64,000 nucleotides of DNA. Origin: Alicyclobacillus shizuokensis NBRC 103103. GTDB taxonomy: Bacteria > Bacillota > Bacilli > Alicyclobacillales > Alicyclobacillaceae. The notes beneath the pieces were generated by a model. The model saw nothing but the letters and a program-made list of their open reading frames with translations, was not told the origin of the DNA and searched no databases. Location of the stretch: assembly GCF_001552255.1 (NCBI RefSeq), contig NZ_BCQV01000011.1, forward strand, positions 1 through 64,000, given 5' to 3'. How positions within the stretch are numbered: the first letter of the stretch is position 1; every line of letters starts with the position of its first letter. Position numbers and translations under genes: made by a program. Positions 1 through 8,689 of this stretch are shown here, in pieces.

Positions 1-384
1 ATACAGCTCCTCTCACCCCCAAATTCTAGTTCATTCAACAACACCAGAACACAAATAAACAATTCTTGACGTGTAGACTATAGCAAATCAACAAGACATT
101 GTCTAGAGTTGAACATCTACAAACACCCAACCACAAGATAATCACTCATGAGGGAGTGCGATGTCATGGGAGTAGAGTGACCATGATTTCAAGATTCGGT
201 TGTAGGCAGGAGAAAGGAACTTCGATCCACGGGTGCCCAGGGGATTTTCTATATCTCTCCGGAACTTGTGGACCGTTACAAAACTTAACTCCCCAAACTT
301 ATATCGCTCCCCGTGCCATGCTCAAAACTTCAGTTCGTCACTCCCCATATATCTTCAAAATCTTCACTGCGCCCATACCCACCG
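1..384. other. no recognisable gene
   Basis: This stretch is less GC-rich than the rest of the window and lies downstream of the alcohol dehydrogenase stop. Short open frames exist, but none has a convincing ribosome binding site or a recognisable protein. It could be a decayed gene or an old insertion scar, but I cannot show either. Confidence 0.4.
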
Positions 385-1407
385 TCACACACTTCCAACT
401 ATCACCTTTATATGTCCACGCCCGGACTCGACCTGCTTGATGGCGTCTCCAAAATCGTCGAGTGAAAATCGATGTGTAATGATGTCACGAACATTCACAA
501 TACCCCGCTGCATGAATTTAATTGCCCGATCAAAACAGTGCGTCTGCGCGAATGAACCAATAATCTTCAGTTCTTTTCGGAACACTTCATACGGACTGAT
601 GACCATTTGGTCCGATTCGTTGCACACGCCGTACACCACGATCTTCGCGCCGTACTTGGCGAACTGTGTGCAGTGCTGGAGGACAGTGACTGCCCCTGTC
701 GCGTCGATAATAACGTCAAATCCTTTCGGGTAACGCCGCTGTAACTCGGCCGTATGCTTGGAATAGTCGGACCTATCCATACGTACTACGTCAGCTGCCG
801 CCAGCCCCGCCACCACTTCCAATTTGCGCTCGTCGGAAGCGACCACCACGAGGTTTCCGGCGCCCGCGTGGCGCAGCAACTGCGCCAGCACGATGCCCGT
901 CGGTCCGGTACCAAACAACAGTACATCGTCCCCAGGGCGTACATCGATCACATCCAATCCGTGCACCGCACATGCTGTCGGCTCAATCATGGCTGCTTCT
1001 TCAAACGTAAGATTGCCAATCGGGAACACCTTGTCATGCCCCGCAGCCACATATTCGGCGAAACCGCCGGGCCCATTACACCCCAGAGAGTAGAATCTTT
1101 CACAAAATAGTGGTTCATTCCGCCGGCAGTAGTAACAGTGACCACACAACACTGTGTTGTCCACCGCCACTCTGTCCCCAGGCCTGAAAGCCTCCACCCC
1201 GCTTCCGACCTTGACAATCTCCCCAGCAAACTCATGCCCAGGTATCAACGGAAACTCCGTCAGAAACTCGCCATGGTGAATGTGCACGTCCGTTTTGCAA
1301 ACGCCACACGTGGCGACTCTAACAAGGACCTGATTTGCCGCAATCTCCGGAACTGGCACATCTTCCACTCGAAACGAACGCGGCGCATCATATACAACCG
1401 CTTTCAC
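385..1407 (-). CDS. zinc-dependent alcohol/polyol dehydrogenase (MDR family)
   Basis: Medium-chain NAD(P)-dependent dehydrogenase of 340 aa, the usual length for the sorbitol/threonine dehydrogenase branch. The catalytic zinc ligands are visible as Cys37 in the CGVCKTD motif and His58-Glu59 in the GHE motif. The structural zinc lobe is complete with Cys88, Cys91, Cys94 and Cys102. A Rossmann nucleotide-binding motif (LLFGTGPTGIVLAQLL) lies at about residues 163-178. Translation starts at a GTG preceded by a GGTGAGGGA ribosome binding site. It is 17 bp downstream of the SIS-domain gene on the same strand, so the two are probably cotranscribed and act on a sugar or polyol. The substrate cannot be named from sequence. 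Confidence 0.85.
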   Translation of the reverse strand: MKAVVYDAPRSFRVEDVPVPEIAANQVLVRVATCGVCKTDVHIHHGEFLTEFPLIPGHEFAGEIVKVGSGVEAFRPGDRVAVDNTVLCGHCYYCRRNEPLFCERFYSLGCNGPGGFAEYVAAGHDKVFPIGNLTFEEAAMIEPTACAVHGLDVIDVRPGDDVLLFGTGPTGIVLAQLLRHAGAGNLVVVASDERKLEVVAGLAAADVVRMDRSDYSKHTAELQRRYPKGFDVIIDATGAVTVLQHCTQFAKYGAKIVVYGVCNESDQMVISPYEVFRKELKIIGSFAQTHCFDRAIKFMQRGIVNVRDIITHRFSLDDFGDAIKQVESGRGHIKVIVGSV

Positions 1408-1424
1408 GATTCCCTCACCTTCTT

Positions 1425-1922
1425 CTATTCCAGGTTAGTGTGCAGCTCGACCATATCCGTCTCTGTCCGGCCAAGCCGCTCTTTTAATCGCATTGCCAGC
1501 ATATCGAGCAGCATGAGCTGCACCTGTTCAAACAACGTCCCCATCGGCTGGACGGACGAAGTGCCATTCCTGTCGTCACGCATTGTCCGCGCTGGAATCA
1601 AGACTGCTTGGTCCACCATTGGAAGTAATGGTGAATCCGTGGCGGCTGTAAAGAAAGCGATCCGAGCCCTGGCCGTCTTCGCAATCTTCATCAACGCCTC
1701 TACAGTCGCAAGATACCCAGCTCCAGAACTGGTCAGAAAAAGATCACCCTCGCCTATGCGTGGTGTCGTAACGTCGCCCACCACGTGAACCGTCAGCCCC
1801 AAATGCATCAGGCGCATCGCAAATGCTTGCAACATCAGTCGTTCGCGACCCAGGCCATACACGAACACCCGCTTAGCTTGGCAGATTTCGTCCAGTAGTT
1901 GTCCCAACTGCTCCTCCTCCAC
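1425..1922 (-). CDS. 6-phospho-3-hexuloisomerase-like SIS protein, 5' end interrupted
   Basis: SIS-domain phosphosugar isomerase resembling 6-phospho-3-hexuloisomerase (HxlB), which makes fructose 6-phosphate in the ribulose monophosphate pathway. Family marks are AFAMRLMHLG near the N-terminus, the GDLFLTSSG strand, SVQPMGTLFEQ and the C-terminal HTNLE. Compared with HxlB, the phosphate-binding GAGRSG is changed to GLGRER and SGSGET to SSGAGY, so the substrate may differ or activity may be reduced. The annotated start is a GTG at 1922, giving 165 aa against about 185 in the family. The missing 25 residues are encoded just upstream in the same frame but are cut off by a TAG stop at 1935-1937. 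The GTG has no good ribosome binding site. No hexulose-phosphate synthase gene is nearby. Confidence 0.7.
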   Translation of the reverse strand: MEEEQLGQLLDEICQAKRVFVYGLGRERLMLQAFAMRLMHLGLTVHVVGDVTTPRIGEGDLFLTSSGAGYLATVEALMKIAKTARARIAFFTAATDSPLLPMVDQAVLIPARTMRDDRNGTSSVQPMGTLFEQVQLMLLDMLAMRLKERLGRTETDMVELHTNLE

Positions 1923-1997
1923 GCGTTGGAAGGCCTAGCGCAATTCTTGCATCATCCGATCCCGCAGTTCGAACGTATCACACTGGCCATTTCCCAT
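1923..1997 (-). other. in-frame 5' extension of the SIS gene broken by TAG
   Basis: Read on the minus strand, an ATG at 1997-1995 opens a frame continuous with the SIS protein. It encodes 20 residues that fit the N-terminal helix of phosphohexuloisomerases, then TAG at 1935-1937, then AFQR and the GTG at 1922. A GGAGGGGG purine run lies about 14 bases upstream of the ATG. This looks like a single nonsense change in the start region of the gene, or a sequencing error. Confidence 0.6.
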
Positions 1998-2348
1998 TTG
2001 TTTACAAACATCCCCCTCCGCGGGATTCATAATGTTTGGTACCTATCCACCTGCAAACCCGGTTGAAATCCCCAGGCGAATCCTCATGTCTCACCATCTT
2101 TCTGAAATACACCAACAAAAATCAACAAATTAATCAGCCGATCTGTTTAGTTTTGATAAAAAGACAGTTCTATTGTGTCTTATCAACCACAACCTTGCAA
2201 GCTCCTAGGATCACGTGAACGTATAAAAAGTGCACACATAAACATGATCAACACAAAATTAACATTTAATGGAAATCGTTCGCCGGAAGGGATGTGAATC
2301 ATAACCTCCCTCCTTTGCACGTCATGGGTGGACACACAGGGGGACCCG
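1998..2348. other. intergenic region between divergent genes
   Basis: AT-richer spacer between the SIS gene (minus) and namA (plus). No protein is recognisable. An imperfect inverted repeat lies at 2153-2186, with arms TTGATA..AGACA and TGTCTTATCAA. It could be an operator or a weak hairpin. The promoter of the SIS/dehydrogenase pair should lie here, but no clear -35/-10 pair stands out. Confidence 0.35.
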
Positions 2349-2377
2349 TTGACTGGCTCCTTGGCTTACAATAAGAT
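2349..2377 (+). promoter_or_regulatory. sigma-A-type promoter for namA
   Basis: TTGACT at 2349-2354 and TAAGAT at 2372-2377 are separated by 17 bp, close to the vegetative consensus. The start codon of the flavin oxidoreductase is about 108 bp downstream, with an AGGAGGAGGG ribosome binding site at 2467-2476. Confidence 0.5.
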
Positions 2378-2485
2378 AGTATCTGCCCCGACCAGAAGGC
2401 GCCGAGATTGGACGCATCTTCCTTTGGAAGGACAAACAGGGCTTCTATGCCCGTTCCAGTCTTGCTAGGAGGAGGGACTGCACAC

Positions 2486-3508
2486 ATGTCGAAGCTCTTT
2501 ACCCCGTTTTCTTATAAAGGTCTTGAACTGAAAAACCGCGTCGTGATGGCGCCGATGTGCCAGTATTCGGTGACCGCCAAGGATGGCAAGCCCAACGATT
2601 GGCACTTTGTCCACTACACCAGCCGCGCCGTGGGCGGGGCCGGTCTGATTATCATCGAAATGACAGATGTCGAACCGGACGGTCGTATCACCGACTACGA
2701 CCTGGGGCTGTGGTCAGATGACCACATCGCTGCCTTCGCGCGCATCATTGATGCCTGCCACCGACACGGCGCCAAGGTCGGAATTCAGATTGCCCACGCC
2801 GGACGTAAAGCCGAGGACGCGGAGGTACCCGTGGCACCCTCTCCCATCCGCTTCGAAGGTCCGGGATACAAGACGCCGCGCGCGTTGAGCACGGACGAAG
2901 TGAAGCAGATGGTGGAAAAGTTCCGCCAAGCGGCCCGGCGGGCGGTGGCTGCGGGCGTGGACGTCATCGAGCTGCACGGGGCGCATGGCTATCTGATTCA
3001 CCAGTTCCACTCTCCGTACACCAATCACCGCGACGACGAATACGGACAGGATTTGGCCCGGTTCGGCCACGAGGTGATTCAGGCGGTAAAAAGCGAAATG
3101 CCGGCCTCGATGCCGCTGTTCATGCGCGTCTCCGCGGTGGAGTATGTGGACGGGGGCTACGATGTAGACCATATTTTGGAAATCGGGAAACGGTACAAGG
3201 ACGCGGGTGTCGACATCTTCCACGTCAGTTCAGGTGGCGAAGGGCCGGCTGGCAAGCGCAGGCCGGGAAATTATCCGGGCTACCAAGTTCCGTTTGCCCG
3301 CGCATTCAAGGAGACGCTGGGGACGCCGGTGATTGCAGTGGGCATGCTGGAGCATCCCGCCCTGGCGGAGGCGGTCGTAGCCAATGGGGACGCCGATTTG
3401 GTGGCGATTGCCCGAGGCCTGCTGCGCGATCCGTATTGGCCGATTCACGCGGCGCAGGCGCTCCAACAGGAGCCTCAGGTGCCAAAGCAGTACATGCGGG
3501 CTTTTTGA
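2486..3508 (+). CDS. namA: NADPH dehydrogenase, Old Yellow Enzyme family (YqjM-like)
   Basis: FMN-dependent ene-reductase of 340 aa that reduces activated C=C bonds of enones and other electrophiles. The start MSKLFTPFSY follows an AGGAGGAGGG ribosome binding site. The YqjM-subfamily Cys (APMCQYS, residue 25) and Tyr27 that tune the flavin are present, as are the substrate-binding pair in ELHGAHGYL, the YTNHRDDEYG loop and the C-terminal phosphate-binding VAIARGLLRDPYW. Length and motifs match the classic thermophilic-like OYE class. It is transcribed alone and ends in a terminator shared with the convergent acyl-CoA ligase gene. Confidence 0.9.
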   Translation: MSKLFTPFSYKGLELKNRVVMAPMCQYSVTAKDGKPNDWHFVHYTSRAVGGAGLIIIEMTDVEPDGRITDYDLGLWSDDHIAAFARIIDACHRHGAKVGIQIAHAGRKAEDAEVPVAPSPIRFEGPGYKTPRALSTDEVKQMVEKFRQAARRAVAAGVDVIELHGAHGYLIHQFHSPYTNHRDDEYGQDLARFGHEVIQAVKSEMPASMPLFMRVSAVEYVDGGYDVDHILEIGKRYKDAGVDIFHVSSGGEGPAGKRRPGNYPGYQVPFARAFKETLGTPVIAVGMLEHPALAEAVVANGDADLVAIARGLLRDPYWPIHAAQALQQEPQVPKQYMRAF

Positions 3509-3610
3509 CAGACGACAACATCCAGACCGCCCGCACGCCCCGGGGCGCGACAGCCGGTAGCCGCCCGGGCGCGTGTCTGGACTCCATACACACAGAAATA
3601 TGCACAGGCC

Positions 3611-3646
3611 CAGACAAACCCGCCAGGTTCCTGGCGGGTTTGTCTG
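3611..3646. terminator. bidirectional intrinsic terminator
   Basis: A perfect 16-bp inverted repeat (arms 3611-3626 and 3631-3646) encloses the 4-base loop GTTC. It lies between the convergent namA and acyl-CoA ligase genes, and the stem ends carry T-rich or A-rich runs, so it can serve both strands. Confidence 0.9.
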
Positions 3647-3668
3647 TTCTTCCGCACCCCATGCGGGG

Positions 3669-5327
3669 TCAAGCGTGGCTCTCTCCGCTCAACTCTGGCG
3701 CTGTCGACGCCACCAGTTTGCCTTCCTGATACCACTGACGCAGCGTCTTCTTCGCAAACTTGCCCACGCTGGTCTTGGGGATTTCCCTGACAAAGACCAC
3801 GTCGTCGGGCAGCCACCACTTCGCGACCTTCGCGCGCAGAAACTCCAGGATGTCCGCCTTCGTCACGCGGCCCTCGGCGCCCTGGGCCGGCACCACGCAG
3901 GCAAGGGGCCGCTCCTGCCACTTTTCGTGCGGGATACCGATGACCGCCGCCTCGGCAACCAGCGGATGCGCCATGATGGTGTTTTCGAGATCGACCGAAG
4001 AAATCCACTCACCGCCGCTCTTAATCAGGTCCTTGGTCCTGTCGACAATCTGCAGATAGCCGTGCTCATCCAACGTGACGATGTCGCCTGTGCGGAACCA
4101 ACCGTCCACAAACGACTGCTCGGTCTGATCTGCATCCTTGTAGTATTCGGCTAACACCCACGGCCCACGCAACCACAACTCGCCCATCTGCTTCCCATCG
4201 TGAGCGACCTCACGTCCGTCTTCGCCGACAACGCGCATCTCCAGGCCAGGCATGATGAGACCCGTTTTTGTCCGCAGCTTCAGCCTCTCGTCTTCGGAGA
4301 GATGGGATAAGGAGCTCTTGGGTTCATTCACGAAGGTCACGGGGGTCGTCTCGGTTTGCCCGTACCCTTGCCACAGACGCACCCCCAGTTCACGCTCAAA
4401 AGCCTGGGTCAGCGACGCCGGCATTGCGGCCCCACCGGACATCAGGAAACGTACACAGCTGAAGTCGTATTGTTGTGGATGGGCCCGGACATGCTGCAGC
4501 ACACCCATCCAGATGGTCGGGACCCCCACCGCGAAGCTCACCCGCTCTGTGTGTATCAACTCGCACAGGTCTTTCGCAGTGGGGCGGCTGCCCGGATAGA
4601 CCTGCTTGGCGCCCATCCAAGTGTCGCAATAGGGACGCCCCCATGCGTTGACATGAAACATCGGCACCACGGGCATGGTGACATCGTACTCACGCGTCCC
4701 CAGCTCACCGGTCAGACTGGTCAAACAGTGCAGATACAGACCACGATGCGTGTAAAGAACCCCTTTCGGATTCCCGGTGGTGGCCGACGTATAGCTCAGA
4801 ATGGCCGGTGTCCATTCGTCAAACTCCGGAAACTCGTAGGTCTCGGGCTGGCCGGCGATGAAATCTTCGTAGTACACGGCACCAGGCAAAGACGTGGTGG
4901 GAGTCCCCCGTTTGTCCGTCATGATGATGTAGTGCTGGACAGTCTTCAACTCCGAGACCATCGACTCGATGAGCGGCACCAAGTCCTCATCGACAAACAG
5001 CGCCTTGTCTTCCGCGTGGTTGATGGTGTACACGATTTGATCCCGGAACAGACGGATGTTTACAGTGTGAAGCACCCGCTGAGAACAGGGGACGGCAAAG
5101 TACAGTTCGAGGTGACGGTGGTGGTTCCAGGCAAACGACGCGACATGCTCTCCCCGTTGCACGCCCAAAGCGTTCAGCGCGTTGGCCAATTGGCACACCC
5201 GCCGGTGCATGTCGGCGTAGGTATAGCGCACGGTTTGTGAGTAATCCCGAGACACAATCTCCTTCTCGGGAAACACCGTAGCGGCACGATACAACACAGA
5301 GCGGAGCAGCAGCGGATAGTTCATCAT
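3669..5327 (-). CDS. fatty-acyl-CoA ligase (AMP-binding enzyme)
   Basis: ANL-superfamily adenylating enzyme of 552 aa that activates a medium- or long-chain carboxylic acid to its CoA thioester by way of an acyl-AMP. Core motifs seen in order are the P-loop TSATTGNPKG (usual form TSGTTG), YGQTETTP, GELWLRGP, the RTGDI hinge strand and the C-terminal PKTSVGKFAKK with the adenylation lysine. It belongs with the DitJ/AlkK-type medium/long-chain ligases. The start is one of two adjacent ATGs at 5327 and 5324. An upstream ATG at 5363 is in frame but adds residues that do not look conserved. A cre-like site lies upstream, suggesting carbon catabolite control. The substrate is unknown. Confidence 0.88.
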   Translation of the reverse strand: MMNYPLLLRSVLYRAATVFPEKEIVSRDYSQTVRYTYADMHRRVCQLANALNALGVQRGEHVASFAWNHHRHLELYFAVPCSQRVLHTVNIRLFRDQIVYTINHAEDKALFVDEDLVPLIESMVSELKTVQHYIIMTDKRGTPTTSLPGAVYYEDFIAGQPETYEFPEFDEWTPAILSYTSATTGNPKGVLYTHRGLYLHCLTSLTGELGTREYDVTMPVVPMFHVNAWGRPYCDTWMGAKQVYPGSRPTAKDLCELIHTERVSFAVGVPTIWMGVLQHVRAHPQQYDFSCVRFLMSGGAAMPASLTQAFERELGVRLWQGYGQTETTPVTFVNEPKSSLSHLSEDERLKLRTKTGLIMPGLEMRVVGEDGREVAHDGKQMGELWLRGPWVLAEYYKDADQTEQSFVDGWFRTGDIVTLDEHGYLQIVDRTKDLIKSGGEWISSVDLENTIMAHPLVAEAAVIGIPHEKWQERPLACVVPAQGAEGRVTKADILEFLRAKVAKWWLPDDVVFVREIPKTSVGKFAKKTLRQWYQEGKLVASTAPELSGESHA

Positions 5328-5520
5328 TGCGAACTTGTTTCCCCCTTTGTCGGACCAGGGCAAGCGCTGCGGATGGACTCCTGGCCAACTGGTTCCTGGC
5401 TCCGTGGCCCAGCATAACTGGGCGGAGCCGCCAAAGGCAAGCGGACGACAGCCACAACCCCCATTCGGATCGACCGTCTCGCAACCCTACCAAACAGTCG
5501 GTCGATAGCAAACACGCTCA

Positions 5521-5534
5521 CGATAGCGCTTTCA
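5521..5534 (-). promoter_or_regulatory. candidate CcpA cre site
   Basis: On the minus strand the sequence TGAAAGCGCTATCG matches the cre consensus TGWAANCGNTNWCA at all but the last position. CcpA represses many lactate-use and fatty-acid activation genes in Bacilli, so control of the flanking genes is plausible. This is a match by eye only. Confidence 0.5.
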
Positions 5535-5561
5535 TTCGTGCAAGGAACGGGTTTTCATGTC

Positions 5562-5572
5562 TGTATCATACA
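5562..5572. promoter_or_regulatory. palindrome TGTATCATACA, candidate GntR-type operator
   Basis: A perfect 5-1-5 palindrome of the form TGTA-N3-TACA, typical of binding sites for GntR/FadR-family regulators. It lies 147 bp upstream of the adjacent lutR-like gene. Assignment to that regulator is inference. Confidence 0.4.
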
Positions 5573-5624
5573 CCTTATCGGCCATTTCCGATAGATGTGG
5601 TGGATGATCTGCCCGCCATTGGGC

Positions 5625-5654
5625 TTGGCAGCAGCCGTCGCTGCATGGTACAGT
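5625..5654 (+). promoter_or_regulatory. candidate promoter of lutR-lutABC
   Basis: TTGGCA (5625-5630) and TACAGT (5649-5654) are spaced by 18 bp. The arrangement leads directly into the palindromic element at 5666-5678 and the TTG start of lutR at 5720. Confidence 0.4.
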
Positions 5655-5665
5655 ATAGCCATGTG

Positions 5666-5678
5666 GTGATCTGATGAC
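5666..5678. promoter_or_regulatory. candidate LutR operator
   Basis: GTGATCTGATGAC is a near-palindrome (GTGATC/GATGAC, 5 of 6 paired positions about a central T). It sits just downstream of the candidate -10 box, where a repressor would block transcription. Confidence 0.35.
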
Positions 5679-5719
5679 TCGGTTATCGACACATTGAACA
5701 CGCTGAAGGAGGAAAACGC

Positions 5720-6454
5720 TTGCCATCGCTCCAACCCATCCGCACGACCAAGACCACCGAAGCCGTGACCGAACGGCTGAAAGAGGCTATCCTGGGGGGC
5801 GTGTTTGCCCCGGGCAGTAGGCTGCCCTCGGTGCGGGAGCTGAGCCAACAGTTTTTGGTCGGACAGGCGGCGGTGCGGGAGGCCCTGTCAGCGCTCAAGG
5901 CGATGCACCTGGTGACGGTGAAACAGGGCGAGGGTACCTTCGTCACGCGCTTTGACGCGTCCGCGCTCGCGCGCCAAGCGACGGCCACCGGGGTGTTGAC
6001 GCGGCAGGAGATGCGCCACCTGCTGGAGCTGCGGCGAGTGGTCGAAGGCGGGGCCGCCCGCCTCGCGGCCGGTCGCCGAACGACAGCTGACATGGAGACA
6101 CTGGCCGGCGCATTGGCCGAAATGGAGGCCGATATCGCCAGTGGATCTGTGGGAGAGGCGGCTGACTGGACGTTCCACCGGGCGGTCGCGGCCGCCTCCG
6201 GGAATCCACTGTTTCCGTCGCTGCTGGATACCATCGCGGAGAAGGTGCAGGCCCAACTGTATGAAAGCCGCCGGCGGCTGTATGAACGACCGGGCGAAGC
6301 GCAGACCCTGCTACGGCAGCACCAGCACATCGCGCAAGCCATCTCTGCAGCCGACGGGGACGGGGCGGAAGCCGCCATGCAGACCCACCTGCTCTATGTC
6401 GAGAGTCGATTGCACCTGGAGCATCCGTCAACACAACCGTCCGAGGAGGTATGA
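5720..6454 (+). CDS. lutR: GntR/FadR-family regulator of lactate use
   Basis: Transcription factor of 244 aa with an N-terminal winged helix (about 10-75; PSVRELSQQFLVGQAAVREALSAL is the helix-turn-helix, followed by the EGTFV wing). A C-terminal FCD ligand domain spans about 90-230. The start is TTG with AAGGAGG seven bases upstream; no better ATG exists. Its stop overlaps the lutA start by four bases, so it is translationally coupled to lutABC. In Bacillus, LutR is also a GntR-family repressor of lutABC, relieved by lactate. Function here rests on that context. Confidence 0.82.
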   Translation: MPSLQPIRTTKTTEAVTERLKEAILGGVFAPGSRLPSVRELSQQFLVGQAAVREALSALKAMHLVTVKQGEGTFVTRFDASALARQATATGVLTRQEMRHLLELRRVVEGGAARLAAGRRTTADMETLAGALAEMEADIASGSVGEAADWTFHRAVAAASGNPLFPSLLDTIAEKVQAQLYESRRRLYERPGEAQTLLRQHQHIAQAISAADGDGAEAAMQTHLLYVESRLHLEHPSTQPSEEV

Positions 6455-7209
6455 GCGTGAAGGTGGCTCTGTTCGTTACGTGTCTGGTCGACAGCCTGTA
6501 CCCGCAGGTCGGTGAAGCGATGGTGCGCCTTTTGCACCGGCTGGGCGTCGACGTCGATTTCCCGGAGCAGCAAACCTGCTGCGGGCAGCCGGCGTTCAAC
6601 AGCGGTTACTGGGACGACGCCCGCGAGGTCGCCCGCACCCTGCTCGACGCGTTCGATCCGTACGATTACGTCGTGTCTCCGTCCGGATCGTGCTGCGGCA
6701 TGATTTACCATTACTACCCTGATTTGTTTGCCGGCGACGCCGAGAGCCGCCGGCGGGCGGCCGCCCTGACCGAGAAGACCTATGAATTCTCCCAGTTTCT
6801 CGTGCGCGTGTTGGAAGTGTCGGATGTCGGCGCCAGCTTCCCGGCGCGGGCCACGTACCATCCGTCTTGCCACGGATCGCGCCTGCTCGGCGTGCGCGAT
6901 GAGCCGCTGGAGTTGCTCCGTCACGTGCGCGGTCTGGAGTTGGTCCCTCTCCCCTACGCGGCCGATTGCTGCGGTTTCGGTGGTACGTTCGCGGTCAAAA
7001 TGGGCGAACTGTCGAGTGCGATGGTGGAGGACAAGGTCCGCCATGTCGAGGAAACACAAGCGCAGGTACTGGTGGGCACGGATATGGGCTGCCTCATGAA
7101 CATCGGCGGCCGCATGGCGCGCGAAGGCCGCCGGGTCCGCGTGATGCACCTGGCGCAGCTGCTGTATGAAGGGACGCAGGCACAGCACAGGAGGGAAATC
7201 GTGGGATGA
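6451..7209 (+). CDS. lutA: L-lactate oxidation iron-sulfur protein LutA
   Basis: Component of the three-protein LutABC complex that oxidises L-lactate to pyruvate. The 252-aa protein carries two cysteine-rich CCG domains. One is the pair QTCCGQPAFNSGY near residue 46 with GSCCGMIYHYYP, the other CHGSR and DCCGFGGTFAVK near residue 172. These bind Fe-S clusters, as in heterodisulfide reductase B and glycolate oxidase GlcF. The start ATG overlaps the lutR stop and follows GGAGG. It is followed by lutB with an ATGA overlap. Confidence 0.92.
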   Translation: MSVKVALFVTCLVDSLYPQVGEAMVRLLHRLGVDVDFPEQQTCCGQPAFNSGYWDDAREVARTLLDAFDPYDYVVSPSGSCCGMIYHYYPDLFAGDAESRRRAAALTEKTYEFSQFLVRVLEVSDVGASFPARATYHPSCHGSRLLGVRDEPLELLRHVRGLELVPLPYAADCCGFGGTFAVKMGELSSAMVEDKVRHVEETQAQVLVGTDMGCLMNIGGRMAREGRRVRVMHLAQLLYEGTQAQHRREIVG

Positions 7210-8684
7210 GCCAAACCGGGATTCGGGAGCGGGCGAAATCGGCGTTGCAGGATCCACTCTTGCAGCAGGCGGTGCAGTTCACGACCGACAGATTGCGCAC
7301 ACGCAAGGCGAATGTCACCGAGACGTTCGGCCGCTGGCAGGAATGGCGGGACCGGGGCCGCGACATCCGCGCCCATACGATTGCCCATCTGGACTTCTAT
7401 CTGCAGCAGTTCGCCGACAACGTCCGATCGGCGGGCGGCCACGTGCACTTTGCGGCCGATGCCGAGGAGGCGGCGCAGGCCATCGTCGACATCGCCAAGA
7501 AGCGGCGGGCCAAGCTCGTGGTCAAGTCCAAGTCGATGGTCTCGGAGGAAATCCACCTCAACCGGCACCTGGAGGACGAGGGAATCCAGGTGGTGGAGAC
7601 GGACCTTGGAGAATACATCATTCAACTGGCCGGGGAAACGCCTTCGCACATCATCATCCCCTCGATTCACAAGACGCGGGAGCAAATCCGGGAGTTGTTC
7701 ACCAAGGCGGGCGGCGAAAACCTGACCACCGACACGAAAGCGCTGACCGGCTTCGCCAGGCGGACGCTGCGGACGCTGTTTCAGAGCGCCGACATCGGCG
7801 TCACCGGGTGCAACTTCGGCATCGCCGAGTCGGGCACGGTGGTCCTGTTCACGAACGAGGGCAACGCAGACATGGTCGCCAACCTGCCGCGGACGCATGT
7901 GGTCATCATGGGCATGGAGCGCATCCTGCCCAGCTTTGCCGACCTGGAGGTGTTTTCGCACCTGCTTCCCAAAAGCGCGACCGGGCAGAACGTCATCACC
8001 TACATGTCGTGCTTCACCGGTCCCAGGCGCGACGGAGAGGCCGATGGCGCCCGCGAACTGCACGTGGTCATCCTCGACAACGGTCGCTCCCGTCAGCTCG
8101 GCGACGCCGACTTTCAGGACATCCTGCATTGCATCCGCTGCGGCGCCTGCCTCAACGTGTGCCCCGTGTACCGGCAGATTGGTGGGCACGCGTACGGATC
8201 GGTCTATCCGGGGCCTGTCGGCGCGGTGCTGACGCCGCTGCTCAACCCGGGACCCGAGTACGCGGACCTGCCGTACGCCTCCAGTCTGTGCGGCGCTTGT
8301 TTCGAAGCCTGCCCGGTCCAGATTCCGCTGCACGACATGCTGGTCAAACTGCGCCGGCGCCACGTGGCCCAGGGGTTGGCCAAGCGCGGCGAACGGGCAG
8401 CTTCCCGCGGCTTCCGGCTTGTCTTTGCCCGTGCCGGGCGGTACCGCGCAATCATCCGAAGCGGACGCCTGGGTCAGGTGCTGGTGGCCCGCCACGGCGG
8501 GATTGACGCGCGCATCGGTCCGCTGCGCGGCTGGACGCAGACGCGGCGCGCCCCGGTCCTCGCCAAGCGGTCGTTCCGGGAAGGCTGGCCCGGACTCAGA
8601 CAGGAACTCCGCCAGGGCAACCGCCCGCCCGCGACAGGGACTGAAGGCGCACCCGCGCATGAGACGGCGGTCAACAAGGAGTGA
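7206..8684 (+). CDS. lutB: lactate utilization iron-sulfur protein LutB
   Basis: The 492-aa central subunit of the LutABC complex. The N-terminal LUD domain spans about 60-290. A ferredoxin-like module carries CIRCGACLNVCPVY at about 312-325 and CGACFEACPVQIPL at about 362-375, two 4Fe-4S sites. The C-terminal tail matches the LutB extension, which usually runs to about 470-480 residues. Start and stop overlap lutA and lie next to lutC, so the complex is made from one message. Confidence 0.93.
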   Translation: MSQTGIRERAKSALQDPLLQQAVQFTTDRLRTRKANVTETFGRWQEWRDRGRDIRAHTIAHLDFYLQQFADNVRSAGGHVHFAADAEEAAQAIVDIAKKRRAKLVVKSKSMVSEEIHLNRHLEDEGIQVVETDLGEYIIQLAGETPSHIIIPSIHKTREQIRELFTKAGGENLTTDTKALTGFARRTLRTLFQSADIGVTGCNFGIAESGTVVLFTNEGNADMVANLPRTHVVIMGMERILPSFADLEVFSHLLPKSATGQNVITYMSCFTGPRRDGEADGARELHVVILDNGRSRQLGDADFQDILHCIRCGACLNVCPVYRQIGGHAYGSVYPGPVGAVLTPLLNPGPEYADLPYASSLCGACFEACPVQIPLHDMLVKLRRRHVAQGLAKRGERAASRGFRLVFARAGRYRAIIRSGRLGQVLVARHGGIDARIGPLRGWTQTRRAPVLAKRSFREGWPGLRQELRQGNRPPATGTEGAPAHETAVNKE

Positions 8685-8689
8685 GGCCC

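Larger units (their letters stand above)
5328..5719. other. divergent intergenic region with regulatory sites
   Basis: Spacer between the acyl-CoA ligase (minus) and lutR (plus). No coding sequence was recognised. It carries the cre-like site, a perfect TGTATCATACA palindrome, a candidate promoter and a candidate LutR operator, each listed separately. Confidence 0.6.

Noticed and set aside
1-384. Insertion sequence end
   Set aside because: No terminal inverted repeats, target duplication or transposase motif could be shown.
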